Origin: Nitrospira sp.
GTDB taxonomy: Bacteria > Nitrospirota > Nitrospiria > Nitrospirales > Nitrospiraceae
Length of the DNA stretch: 43,012 nt
Direction: 5' to 3'
Assembly (NCBI GenBank): GCA_029865485.1
Contig: JAOUGT010000007.1
Coordinates: 1-43,012 of the forward strand
Shown: positions 7,872 through 16,500 of the stretch, in pieces
How positions within the stretch are numbered: position 1 is the first letter of the stretch
How the letters are laid out: every line of letters begins with the position of its first letter
Notes under the pieces: model-generated
The model's input: only the letters and a program-made list of their open reading frames with translations
What the model was told of the DNA's origin: nothing
The model's database searches: none
Position numbers and translations under genes: made by a program

Positions 7872-9152
7872 GTGAAGCGTGAAGGGTCTGTCGTGAAGGG
7901 TCGGTATGCTCGCTCAGTCTGTCGGTTGCTATTCGCGATTGGCTGGATGATGATCGTGTTGGCATCACAGGCGTTGGCAGAGCCTCTGATCACTGCGCCA
8001 CAAGATGTGCGGGTCTTTGATACGCCGAACGACGGGGGAGAAAGCCTCACGATTCAGTGGGCGCCAATGCCATGGGATGGTCCGGACATCCGGTACCAGG
8101 TGTTAGTTGGTGATGCCTCCACCACGGATCCTCGGAAGCTGACGGTCGTCTCAGAATTTCCATCCAACTCCAAGTACGTCAAGGATGTAAAAACCGCCTG
8201 GTGGACCAGGACGGCGGAGAAAGCGTGGCATCAGGCGATTGTGAGAAGTACGAAGGGCTTCGAGCTCAAGGATGACCAACCCTACGCCGTGGCGGTGGCC
8301 ACCATTCAGGCCGATGAGCGCGTCTTCAGCGCAGTCCAGGTCGCAACGCCGGCCGCCAATTGGTTCAACTGGAACCAGCTCAACAATTTGATCATCGGGC
8401 TGTCGTTCGGCGGACTGGTGTTCTTTGCGATCAGTTACGCCAAGCGACATGAGATTTTTCTCCGCCGGATTCCCGGCTTAGATGCCGTGGATGAGGCCAT
8501 TGGTCGTGCGACGGAGCTGGGCAAGCCGATTCTCTATCTGACCGGTGCCCATGATCTGCATGATCCCTCGACGATTGCCGCGGCGGTCATTCTCGGGAAG
8601 GTGGCGAAACGGGCGGCACTCTATGAAACAGAACTGATGGTGCCGCATCGTGAACCGATTACGATGGCGGTCTGCCAAGAGATTACAAAGCAGGCCTACT
8701 TGGAAGCAGGGAAGCCTGATCTCTTCAAGGAAGATGCGAACTTTTTTATTACCTCGGATCAGTTCAGCTATACGGCGGCGGTGGACGGCATTATGCTGCG
8801 CAAGAAACCGGCGGCGAATTTTTTTATGGGACATTACTTTGCTGAATCGTTGCTCTTGACGGAGACGGGTGCCAGTACCGGGGCGATTCAAATCGCCGGC
8901 ACCGACGCGGACCATCAATTGCCGTTTTTCGTGACGACCTGCGACTACACCCTGATCGGTGAGGAGCTGTACGCAGCCAGTGCCTACCTCTCCAAGGAGT
9001 CGGTCCAAATCGGAACATTGCGTGGGCAGGACATTGGGAAGGCCATCATTTTGACGGCGCTGGCTGCTGGAACTGTCTTGGCGACCGTGGGAGTGGTCAC
9101 CGGCGCGCAATGGCCGCAGTTCTTTCTTGATCTCTTGAGGGACCTCAAATGA
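7872..9152 (+). CDS. Fibronectin-III / DUF6754 membrane protein
   Basis: A 426-residue protein with an N-terminal signal segment ending ASQALAEPL at about residue 37. A fibronectin-III-like region follows (TAPQDVRVFDTPNDGGESLT through VQVATP). A transmembrane helix lies at about 172-192 (LNNLIIGLSFGGLVFFAI). Next comes the DUF6754 region, IPGLDAVDEAIGRATELGKP and on, which is probably cytoplasmic. A second hydrophobic helix lies near the end (ILTALAAGTVLATVGVV). The GTG at 7872 is tentative because the upstream purine repeats blur the start. The stop overlaps the next start (ATGA at 9149-9152). The family has no known function to my knowledge. Confidence 0.8.
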   Translation: MKREGSVVKGRYARSVCRLLFAIGWMMIVLASQALAEPLITAPQDVRVFDTPNDGGESLTIQWAPMPWDGPDIRYQVLVGDASTTDPRKLTVVSEFPSNSKYVKDVKTAWWTRTAEKAWHQAIVRSTKGFELKDDQPYAVAVATIQADERVFSAVQVATPAANWFNWNQLNNLIIGLSFGGLVFFAISYAKRHEIFLRRIPGLDAVDEAIGRATELGKPILYLTGAHDLHDPSTIAAAVILGKVAKRAALYETELMVPHREPITMAVCQEITKQAYLEAGKPDLFKEDANFFITSDQFSYTAAVDGIMLRKKPAANFFMGHYFAESLLLTETGASTGAIQIAGTDADHQLPFFVTTCDYTLIGEELYAASAYLSKESVQIGTLRGQDIGKAIILTALAAGTVLATVGVVTGAQWPQFFLDLLRDLK

Positions 9153-9799
9153 TCTTTCTTCGCCGGCAACTTCCTCTGTTGATCACGCTTATCACGGGGT
9201 TGCTGTTTGCGGCCCAGTACTATGTGCCGCATCCCGCCTCGGAGCAGATGCTCACGTCTGCGACCAAGTGGATGCAGATCGTCGGCGGGTTTGCATTGAT
9301 CTTGGGGGTGACCAGTCTGTTTCACCAACATGCGGTCAAGATCAAACGCCAAGAAGCAGGCTGGGGCTATAGTTTCGTGTTGTATGTCGGCATGCTTGGC
9401 ACGATCGCGGTTGGCCTCTGGGCGAATGGAAAAGAGAGTGTCGAGGGCGCGATGACGGCCTTCGGCTGGGTCTACAACTTCATGATGGTGCCGCTGCAAG
9501 GCACCATGTTTGCTATTTTGGCGTTCTTTATTGCGTCGGCTGCCTATCGCTCGTTCAGGGCGAGAAGTCGCGAAGCGGCGGTGCTCTTGGTGGCGGCTGT
9601 GATTGTGATGATGGGACGGGTGCCACTGGGGGAGTATCTGATTCCTCTGAGTGGCGACGTGTCCTCGTGGATTTTGAATGTGCTGAACTCCTCTGTGCGT
9701 CGGGCCATCCTGATTGGGATCAGCCTTGGAGCCATCGCTCTGTCGTTCAAGATCATCTTTGGCGTGGAACGGTCGTATCTGGGTGGAGGGAAAGAATAG
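9149..9799 (+). CDS. Polytopic membrane protein of the MutL/DUF6754 operon
   Basis: The 216-residue protein shows about six transmembrane helices: LLITLITGLLFAA, WMQIVGGFALILGV, YSFVLYVGMLGTIAVGLW, MFAILAFFIASAAY, AAVLLVAAVIVMMG and ILIGISLGAIALSF. There are no obvious transporter or enzyme motifs. Translation is coupled to the preceding gene by a 4-bp overlap. It probably forms part of the membrane sector of the complex encoded by this operon. Family unknown. Confidence 0.75.
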   Translation: MIFLRRQLPLLITLITGLLFAAQYYVPHPASEQMLTSATKWMQIVGGFALILGVTSLFHQHAVKIKRQEAGWGYSFVLYVGMLGTIAVGLWANGKESVEGAMTAFGWVYNFMMVPLQGTMFAILAFFIASAAYRSFRARSREAAVLLVAAVIVMMGRVPLGEYLIPLSGDVSSWILNVLNSSVRRAILIGISLGAIALSFKIIFGVERSYLGGGKE

Positions 9800-9943
9800 C
9801 GTGAAGCGTCGTTCGTATTTCGTTTCTCGCTATTTCATGCAGGACGACAGTTTCGTGTTTCGAGTTTCTCGTTTTGGGTTCAGCGGGACCGGAAACTCGA
9901 AACCCAAACCTCGAAACTTCCTGTGCTTCACGAGGAACGGCGT
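9800..9943. repeat. Imperfect inverted repeat of TTTCGAG words
   Basis: GTTTCGAG at about 9857 and TCGTTTTGGGTT are mirrored by GAAACCCAAACCTCGAAAC at about 9898-9917. The arms flank a 20-base centre. The element sits inside the operon and could form an RNA hairpin that tunes expression of the genes on either side. Confidence 0.45.
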
Positions 9944-10786
9944 ATGACGTTGTCGGAGAAAATGCTCAAGATCGATCGACGGATTATCTTCTTGATGATC
10001 GGTCTCTGCACCCTCTTGCCGTTGCTCTACCCGGTCGGGCTGCCGATCAAGATTTCTGCAGAAGTGCGTGGCGTGTATGATCACATTGAGTCATTACCGG
10101 AAGGTTCGGTGTTCTTCCTCTCGATCGATTTCGATCCAGCTTCAAAACCGGAACTCTATCCACAAGCGATTGCGCTTTTGCGACATGCGTTCAGGAAAAA
10201 TCTTCGAGTCATTACGCTCACGCTCTGGGTGTCCGGCACCGGGATGGCGGATCAGATCGTGACAAACGTGGCCAACGAGATGGGCAAGGAATACGGAGAG
10301 GACTATGCTTTTCTCGGCTGGAGTCCCGGGGGGCAGGCCGTGATCATCAACATGGGGCAGGATCTCTACTCGGCCTTTCCCAGCGACTATAGCGGCAAGC
10401 CCACGAAAAGCTTGCCCGTGTTAGAGGGGGTGCGCAATCTGAAAGATGTGACGTACATGGTCAGTCTTGGCGCTGGACGACCGGGGGTAGAAGAGTGGTA
10501 TGTGTTCGGGAAGGATAAATACAAGTTTGAAATGGGTGGCGGTTGTACTGGCGTGATGGCCCCCGGACTCTATCCGCTGTTACGGAGTGGACAGATCAAC
10601 GGGCTTATCGGCGGTCTCCGTGGCGCAGCAGAATATGAAAGCCTGATTGGACAAAAGGGCAAGGCAGTGGCCGGCATGGACGCACAATCAGCCACACACG
10701 TGGCGATCATTGTTCTCGTGATCATGTGCAACCTGGTCTATTTTTCGCAGCGGCGGACCTCACGGGCCCAGGGTCAGCTTGGGTAG
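9944..10786 (+). CDS. Membrane-anchored hypothetical protein of the MutL/DUF6754 operon
   Basis: The ATG at 9944 follows GAGGA by 7 bases and is preferred to a start at 9923, giving 280 residues. There is one transmembrane helix near residues 14-35 (IIFLMIGLCTLLPLLYP) and one near the C-terminus (VAIIVLVIMCNLVYF). Between them is a large globular domain with GSVFFLSIDFDPASKPELY, LRVITLTLWVSGTGMADQI, FLGWSPGGQAVIINMGQDL and GGGCTGVMAPGLYPLL. The alternating strands and helices suggest a Rossmann-like alpha/beta fold. Which side of the membrane the domain faces is not clear. No known family is recognised. Confidence 0.75.
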   Translation: MTLSEKMLKIDRRIIFLMIGLCTLLPLLYPVGLPIKISAEVRGVYDHIESLPEGSVFFLSIDFDPASKPELYPQAIALLRHAFRKNLRVITLTLWVSGTGMADQIVTNVANEMGKEYGEDYAFLGWSPGGQAVIINMGQDLYSAFPSDYSGKPTKSLPVLEGVRNLKDVTYMVSLGAGRPGVEEWYVFGKDKYKFEMGGGCTGVMAPGLYPLLRSGQINGLIGGLRGAAEYESLIGQKGKAVAGMDAQSATHVAIIVLVIMCNLVYFSQRRTSRAQGQLG

Positions 10787-10802
10787 CAGATAGGAAATCG
10801 AG

Positions 10803-11549
10803 ATGGATGCCACAATATTCGGAGCCTGGGTTGCCACGGGGTTGACGCTTCTCATCTTTTCCTTTCTCTATAAAGACACCCCGCTCTTTAAATTCGCCGA
10901 ACATCTCTACGTCGGGGTCTCGATCGGGTACACGATCGTGAAGACCTACGACACCGTGATTCTGCACCTCATCATCAAACCGATTGTTGAGAACGGAGAG
11001 TTCGCGCTCCTTATCCCCGTGGCGATCGGGATGCTCATGCTGACGCGCTATGTGCCGAAGGCGGCCTGGATGTCTCGCTATGCCTTTGCGTTTATCGTGG
11101 GCATGGGATCGGGATTGGCGATTCCGAGAACGATCTCCTCGTTCATTTTGAAGCAAGTCGAGGATACCGTGCGGCCGCTCTTGTCGATGGCAGGCCCGGA
11201 TGGGCTCACCTTTTCGATGAACCTCCTCAATCCGGCCAGTAACCTCAATGCCATCATTATCTTGCTCGGGGTCAGCTCGGTGCTCTTCTATTTCTTCTTC
11301 TCGATTGAACACAGCGGAGCGGGAAAAGCGGTGGCGCGTACCGGCATCATGTTTCTGATGATCTCCTTCGGTGCCGGGTTTGGGTACACGGTCATGGCCC
11401 GTATGTCACTCCTGATCGGCCGATTGACCGACTTGATTGAATTCTCCGACGCCTCCTATGGGCGGCCTACAATCTGGTTGGCTCTCTTGACGATTGGGGC
11501 TCTGGTGTTTATCAGCCGTCGTACCAAGCCAGCGTCTCCTGAGGTCTAA
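10803..11549 (+). CDS. Polytopic membrane protein, last gene of the MutL/DUF6754 operon
   Basis: A 248-residue protein with about seven hydrophobic helices, for example GAWVATGLTLLIFSFLY, LLIPVAIGMLML, YAFAFIVGMGSGLAI, AIIILLGVSSVLFYFFF, TGIMFLMISFGAGFGY and WLALLTIGALVFI. The ATG follows AGGAAA. It starts 16 bp after the previous gene. Together with the 9149 and 9944 products it would give the complex three integral membrane subunits. No family or catalytic motif recognised. Confidence 0.75.
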   Translation: MDATIFGAWVATGLTLLIFSFLYKDTPLFKFAEHLYVGVSIGYTIVKTYDTVILHLIIKPIVENGEFALLIPVAIGMLMLTRYVPKAAWMSRYAFAFIVGMGSGLAIPRTISSFILKQVEDTVRPLLSMAGPDGLTFSMNLLNPASNLNAIIILLGVSSVLFYFFFSIEHSGAGKAVARTGIMFLMISFGAGFGYTVMARMSLLIGRLTDLIEFSDASYGRPTIWLALLTIGALVFISRRTKPASPEV

Positions 11550-11678
11550 CCGTTTGTCCCGTTCATCTGGTTTGTTTGGTAGGTTGAGGCCAACAGTTGA
11601 ACCAAATCAACGAGACAAGCCATATGAACCAGAGCAACTAACTCAGATGGTTGCAGCTGATCCGGTCCGTCCCCTACA
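11550..11678. repeat. Imperfect inverted repeat between operons
   Basis: GTTCATCTGGTTTGTTTGGT (about 11562-11581) is nearly complementary to the segment from ACCAAATCAACGAGACAAG to CATATGAAC about 25 bases later. It may serve as the terminator of the operon, or be another copy of the intergenic repeat class. Confidence 0.4.
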
Positions 11679-12926
11679 ATGAGTCCCGCTATGACCTCTG
11701 ATGTCACCAAAGATTCTGTCCAACATCCGGTCCTCAGAAATCTCCAGTTCTCCCCCATTAAGCAGGGGGAGGATCAGCTGGTCGTGCTCTGGGACCCAAG
11801 CGGGCTGAGTAAAGAAAAGCTGGTGCTGCCGCTCAACTTCTTTTTTGTCGTGCAGCATTTTGATGGAGAACATTCCATCCAGGATATCGGGGCGTTGTAC
11901 TTGAAACGGTTCGGTGAGTTTCTGCCCCCGAGTAAAGTCGAGCAGCTGGTCGTGGACTTGGATCAAAAGCTTTTTCTGGAGGGTCCAAGGACTGAGGCGG
12001 CACGGCAACAGGCTCGGATCGAGTATCGACAACGGCCGTTCCGTCCGGCGATTTTTGCCGGGCGGAGTTACGAGGCCGACGGAGCCAAACTACGGAAACA
12101 GGTCGATGGGTTCTTCACCTCGAGCGAGGGGCCTGATTTCAAACCCTCGGAGCATACAGGCAAGTTGATCAAGGGGCTCGTGGCGCCCACCTACGATCTT
12201 AAGCAAGCAGGGCCTGTCTATGCGTGGGGATACAAAGAATTACAGGAAGCTCAACAGCCGGACGTCTATGTAATTATCGGAACTGCCCATGCCGGTCTCG
12301 AAAACTTGTTTGCCGTGACGGAGAAAGATTTTGAGACGCCACTTGGTCTCATCCCAACTGATCAAGACATTGTGACGCGTCTCAAGGCGTTGGTGCCGGA
12401 CTGTGTTGACGAAGAGATTGCCCATCAGTCTGAACATGCGATTGAATTTCAGCTGCCGTTTCTCCAGACGAGTGTCACCAAACCTTTCACGATTGTTCCG
12501 ATTCTCTCCTCCTTTTCAGCATCTAGCTTGAAGGATGCAAGCGTTCGGCACTCAGTGGAGCGATTCCTCACGGCTCTTCGAGATGCGATTGGGGAATCAG
12601 GAAAGACTGTCTGTGTGATCGCGGCAGGGGAATTGGCCCACCTGGGGCTGCGCTATGGCGATAAAGCACCTCCCACCGATTTTTCGTTCCACCGTTCTAT
12701 GCAGCGGGACTTGGAAATGCTGAAGCATGCGGAAGACCTCAAGCCGGAGGAATTCGCTGCCTATATCCAGAGAGAGCAGGATCAGCGTCGCATTTCTGGC
12801 TTCTCGCCGATCTACTGTCTCTTGCGATTGATCCAAGCGGAGAAGGGTCAGGTTCTCCGCTATGATCGGGGGATTACCGACCAATACAACTCTACTGTGA
12901 CCTACGCCAGCCTGTCGTTTTTCTAG
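11679..12926 (+). CDS. Memo-like protein (AmmeMemoRadiSam system protein B family)
   Basis: A 415-residue cytoplasmic protein. Residues 1-120 form a leader region not usual in Memo proteins (VLRNLQFSPIKQGEDQLVVL and on). The rest matches the MEMO1 fold: KGLVAPTYDLKQAGPVYAWGY, DVYVIIGTAHAGL (H204), SEHAIEFQLPFLQ and FTIVPILSSF, ending with C-V-I-A-A-G-E-L-A-H-L-G. Memo folds like iron-dependent dioxygenases. The usual PHAGY histidine is replaced here (A169-P-T-Y-D173), so metal binding may be altered. No AMMECR1 or radical-SAM partner is next to it. ATG 11691 is an alternative start. It lies 650 bp before the first oxidase. Confidence 0.75.
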   Translation: MSPAMTSDVTKDSVQHPVLRNLQFSPIKQGEDQLVVLWDPSGLSKEKLVLPLNFFFVVQHFDGEHSIQDIGALYLKRFGEFLPPSKVEQLVVDLDQKLFLEGPRTEAARQQARIEYRQRPFRPAIFAGRSYEADGAKLRKQVDGFFTSSEGPDFKPSEHTGKLIKGLVAPTYDLKQAGPVYAWGYKELQEAQQPDVYVIIGTAHAGLENLFAVTEKDFETPLGLIPTDQDIVTRLKALVPDCVDEEIAHQSEHAIEFQLPFLQTSVTKPFTIVPILSSFSASSLKDASVRHSVERFLTALRDAIGESGKTVCVIAAGELAHLGLRYGDKAPPTDFSFHRSMQRDLEMLKHAEDLKPEEFAAYIQREQDQRRISGFSPIYCLLRLIQAEKGQVLRYDRGITDQYNSTVTYASLSFF

Positions 12927-13123
12927 ATCGGTCAGACGCTGTGTCCGGTTAGCGCGCCCCAGATTGGTGAAAAAAGCTTCTTGTGGTTCCTATTGTTCAC
13001 GATGATCACGGGTAGATTCATTGATCCAACTTCGATCGATCGCCTCGTCTCTGGTCTGGCCAAATGACGTCGTCTGAAATATGAAGGATGATCCTACCAT
13101 TGCAGCTTGGTCCTGCAATATGC

Positions 13124-13170
13124 CCCATCACGCCCCAACCATCAAAATAGTGTCGTCTAATAGATTGGAC
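13124..13170 (+). promoter_or_regulatory. Upstream activator element of the first oxidase gene
   Basis: CCCATCACGCCCCAA (13124-13138) is followed at fixed distance by GTCTAAT (13155-13161) and TTGGAC (13165-13170). The same three words occur at 22410-22456 with identical spacing (31 and 41 bp from the first base). GTCTAAT-AG-ATTGGAC is an imperfect dyad. It lies 215 bp before the GG of the sigma54-type promoter, a normal distance for an NtrC-class enhancer. Confidence 0.65.
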
Positions 13171-13337
13171 AGTGCAAGACCATGATTTCCCGAGACCTAA
13201 GCAAGTCAATCTCGGAATTCATGTCCCATTCTTAAGATCGGATTGCTGAGGCTCTCCGCACAAGACGTACAGCCGCAGTTCGATTAAGTTCTTCTCATAT
13301 CTACATCTTCTTAATTCTCGCGTATTTTCTAGTGACA

Positions 13338-13353
13338 AGGCATGGCCCTTGCG
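13338..13353 (+). promoter_or_regulatory. Sigma54-type (-24/-12) promoter of the first oxidase gene
   Basis: AGGCATGGCCCTTGCG has GG at 13339-13340 and GC at 13351-13352 with the required 10-base spacing. It also keeps GGCA and TTGC of the consensus TGGCAC-N5-TTGCW. Transcription would begin near 13364, giving a leader of about 210 bases. Confidence 0.65.
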
Positions 13354-13371
13354 GTAGCTAGATTTCGCTGG

Positions 13372-13403
13372 ATCAGGGGCTGGTGGTTGTGCCAGCCCCT
13401 GAT
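13372..13403 (+). promoter_or_regulatory. Stem-loop at the 5' end of the first oxidase mRNA
   Basis: ATCAGGGGCTGG (13372-13383) is perfectly complementary to CCAGCCCCTGAT (13392-13403) around an 8-base loop. It would start within about 10 bases of the predicted transcript start. There is no U-run after it, so it looks like a stabilising or regulatory hairpin and not a terminator. Confidence 0.55.
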
Positions 13404-13577
13404 TGATTCCTTCTCAAGGACAAACCAATCACCAGTTTGTCGCCAACTGGGGATTATGAGGGAGTGGGGTAACTTCTATTTCCATGGGCCGGTATGACGA
13501 GCAAATGCAGGATCGAAAGAGTTTGGTGGTAGCGGTTTTTGAGGTAATCACATTTCAAGAGAAAGGGAGGCCGAGTT

Positions 13578-16500
13578 ATGAGGTCTAGTTACTTTCATCA
13601 AAAGAGGAGGCTGAAGAGAGCTGGCGCGTTTCGGCAGCTCCTCAGTCTGGTGTTAACGAGCGGGCTCGCCGTGACACCGATGGCGTGGGCTGCTGAGCAG
13701 CATGGTCACCAGGGCAGCACGGAACAAGCGGCTGCAAAAAAGGTGATCTATCGTGAAGGGGGGGCAGTCCTTCACGACCGCATGATGGATGAGATCAAGC
13801 GGCAACAGGAATTCATCGGAAAGAAGGGAGGGTACAGCATAGGCGCCAACGGCCACATGATGCAACAAGGTGTGTTGCTGGTGGCGGATGACCCGGACAA
13901 AGTCTCGGTCACCGGTGGGCAGCGGTGTCCTGCGAGTGCGCCGGTCAAGGACTACCATGTCACCGCGATCAACATTGAGATCACCCTGAGCCGGTTTCTT
14001 GATTACTTCCCCGGGTACATGTACGTCCTGAACGAAAATTTGGACAAAGCACGAGCCGAGGAGACGGCGAACAAGGAAGCGCGGGAAAAAGAGAACGACC
14101 CCGGCGCCCTGTCGAACGGTCTGCAGGGTGATGTCATCCAACCGCTCGTCATCCGGGCGAATCAGGGTGACTGTCTCAAGCTGACGCTCCATAACCAGAT
14201 CACCGATGAGCCGACCAACCTCGTCATCAACGGGTCGTCCATGGTGGTCTCATCCTCCGGCAAGCCGGCAACCCCATCGAATCCGGATACGACTGTGGCG
14301 GTGGGGAAACAGCAGAGTTTTGAATGGTATATCAAGCCGGACACGCAAGAGGGTGCACGGTTTCTCCGATCGCATGCTTCACGCGAGCAGTTCAACCTCG
14401 GCTTGATCGGCATGTTGGTGGTCGAGCCACGCGGCTCACGCTATCTGAGCCCGTTCGACGGCAAGCCAATGGCCAGCGGCTGGGAGGCCATGATTGAAGA
14501 TCCAAACGGGGCGGATTTCCGCGAGTTTGCGATTTTTTATCATGAGGCAGGCGATGAGGCCTTCCGGATTTTGAACAAGAAGGGCGAGATGCTGCCGCAG
14601 CGTGACCCGCATACGGATTCCTATCGTCCTGGGGCACGGTTGCTGAACTATCGTAGTGAGCCGCACGGCACTCGCATCGAGCTCCAGGCCCACATGGGGT
14701 TCTATGGTGACGAGTCCATGGCCTATGGGTCCTATACGTTCGGCGATCCGGCCACGACCATCCCCCGCTCCTACCTGGGCGATCCGGCCAAGTTCCGGAT
14801 GGCGGGTGGGTCGGAGATCGTGCATTCGCATCACCTCCATGGTGGGTCCATTCGCTGGGCACGCCAGCCGGGGAACAGCAACCTGGACTTCGCGGCTTCC
14901 AGTAATGGTCCGGTGAAGTTCCCGCTCATCAGCGACACCTCTGATCGTCTCGACGTCCAGTCCATTGGGCCGACGGAGATTTATGATCAGGTGATCGAGG
15001 GCGGTTCAGGTGGGTTGCAGGCATTGGCCGGTGAGTTCGTGTTCCACTGCCACATCCCGCAGCACTATGTCACGGGCATGTGGGGGTTCTGGCGGGTGTA
15101 CAACACTTTGCAAGCGCCAGGGTTCCAGACCGATGTGATGAAGCCCCTGGTTGAGTTGCCGGACCGCACCGGTCGTATGAGGACCGGTGTTTCGAGCGAT
15201 AAGCTCGTGGGCACGATGGTCGATTGGTACGGCGGCAAGAAATTCGAGATCACGAAGGACAAGAGTGATTGGAAAGCCAACCCAGCCAAGGTCTCCATCA
15301 AGGATTGGGTTGAGATGCAGGTACCGCCGCAGGGCAAGCCGGGGCACAAGAATACGGAGAAGGAGCAGACCCTGGCCTATGACTCGACGGTCAATGATTG
15401 GGCCTGGGATGGGTCGAAGGCTCTCTCAGAACCTGAAACGACGTACGAGTGGGTGAACTACAAGTCGGCGATTCCTGGCAAGCGGCAGGACATTCTCTTC
15501 GACCCGCGGAGCGGAAAACTGTCGTGGCCCTGGCTGCGGCCGCATCTCGGCAGGCGAGTGCCGTTTGCGCCGAGCCACAGCGGCGCGCCCTGGTTGGAGC
15601 CGATTCATCGGCGCGACGATGGCAGCAATTCAACTGAGCCGGCCAAGCCGGGCGAGCAGGGACCGTGGAGCCTCTGTCCGGAAGGGGCACCGGTGAAGAA
15701 GTTCAATATCCACGCCATCACGTTGCCGATTACCTTGAAGGGGGCGACGGCCAAGACGCCGGCGATCGTCGATCCGGGCGGCTTGCTCTATGTCTTGCAT
15801 GAAGAAGAAGCTGAGGTCCGAAAGAATCGGGCGAAGCAGTTTCCGCTGGTCATTCGCGGAAACGTGCAGGACTGTATTGACGTCGTCTATAAGAGCGAGC
15901 TGAAAGATGATACGCGGCAAGGGTTCTCCAGCAAGACGAACCTGCATCCGCACATGTTCCAGTTCGACACGCAAGCCTCCGATGGACCGATCATCGGCTT
16001 CTCCTATGAGATGTCACTTCGTCCGTTCACGATCTTGAAGGACGAGCACCCAGGCAAGGGCATGCCGGTCCCGATGAACACCACGATCGAGGCGGATGCC
16101 GCGAAGGGAGCGACTAGCATCAAGGTGAAGGATGCGTCAAAGTTCCATGTCAAGACGGAGCTGGGCGTGGGCATGGATGAAGTGAATGGATTCGAGTCAG
16201 CTCGTATCAGCAAGATCGACGGCAATACGATTACCTTCGAGCGGCCGTTGCTGCATGCCCATAAGAAGGGTGAAATTGCCTCGGTCGAGTGGATCCGTGA
16301 GCGCTGGTATGTGGATGCCGACTTCGGCACCACGTTCTGGCATGACCATGTGTATGGGCTCGATTCGTGGGGACATGGGCAGTATGCCTCATTCATCACC
16401 GAGCCACCGCGATCGACGTATCATGATCCGGTCACTGGGAAGGAAATCAGGAGTGGCCCGGTCGCGGACATTCACACGACCGAACCCGTGTCCGCCCATG

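Larger units (their letters stand above)
12927..13577. other. Long regulatory gap before the first multicopper oxidase
   Basis: No coding frame with protein-like composition. The gap carries the conserved upstream element at 13124-13170, a sigma54-type promoter at 13338-13353, a perfect 12-bp stem-loop at 13372-13403 and a ribosome-binding site just before 13578. The first 190 bases hold nothing recognised. Confidence 0.6.

Noticed and set aside
13121..13140. Possible exact ATGGG-N10-CCCAT dyad at the first oxidase, as at 42553
   Set aside because: Only the TGGGGCGTGA core is shared; the second half-site CCCAT is not at the right distance, so the elements are related but not identical.
13221..13229. 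TGTCCCAT between upstream element and promoter of the first oxidase
   Set aside because: It matches one half of the 42553 dyad but has no ATGGG partner and no counterpart at the second oxidase.
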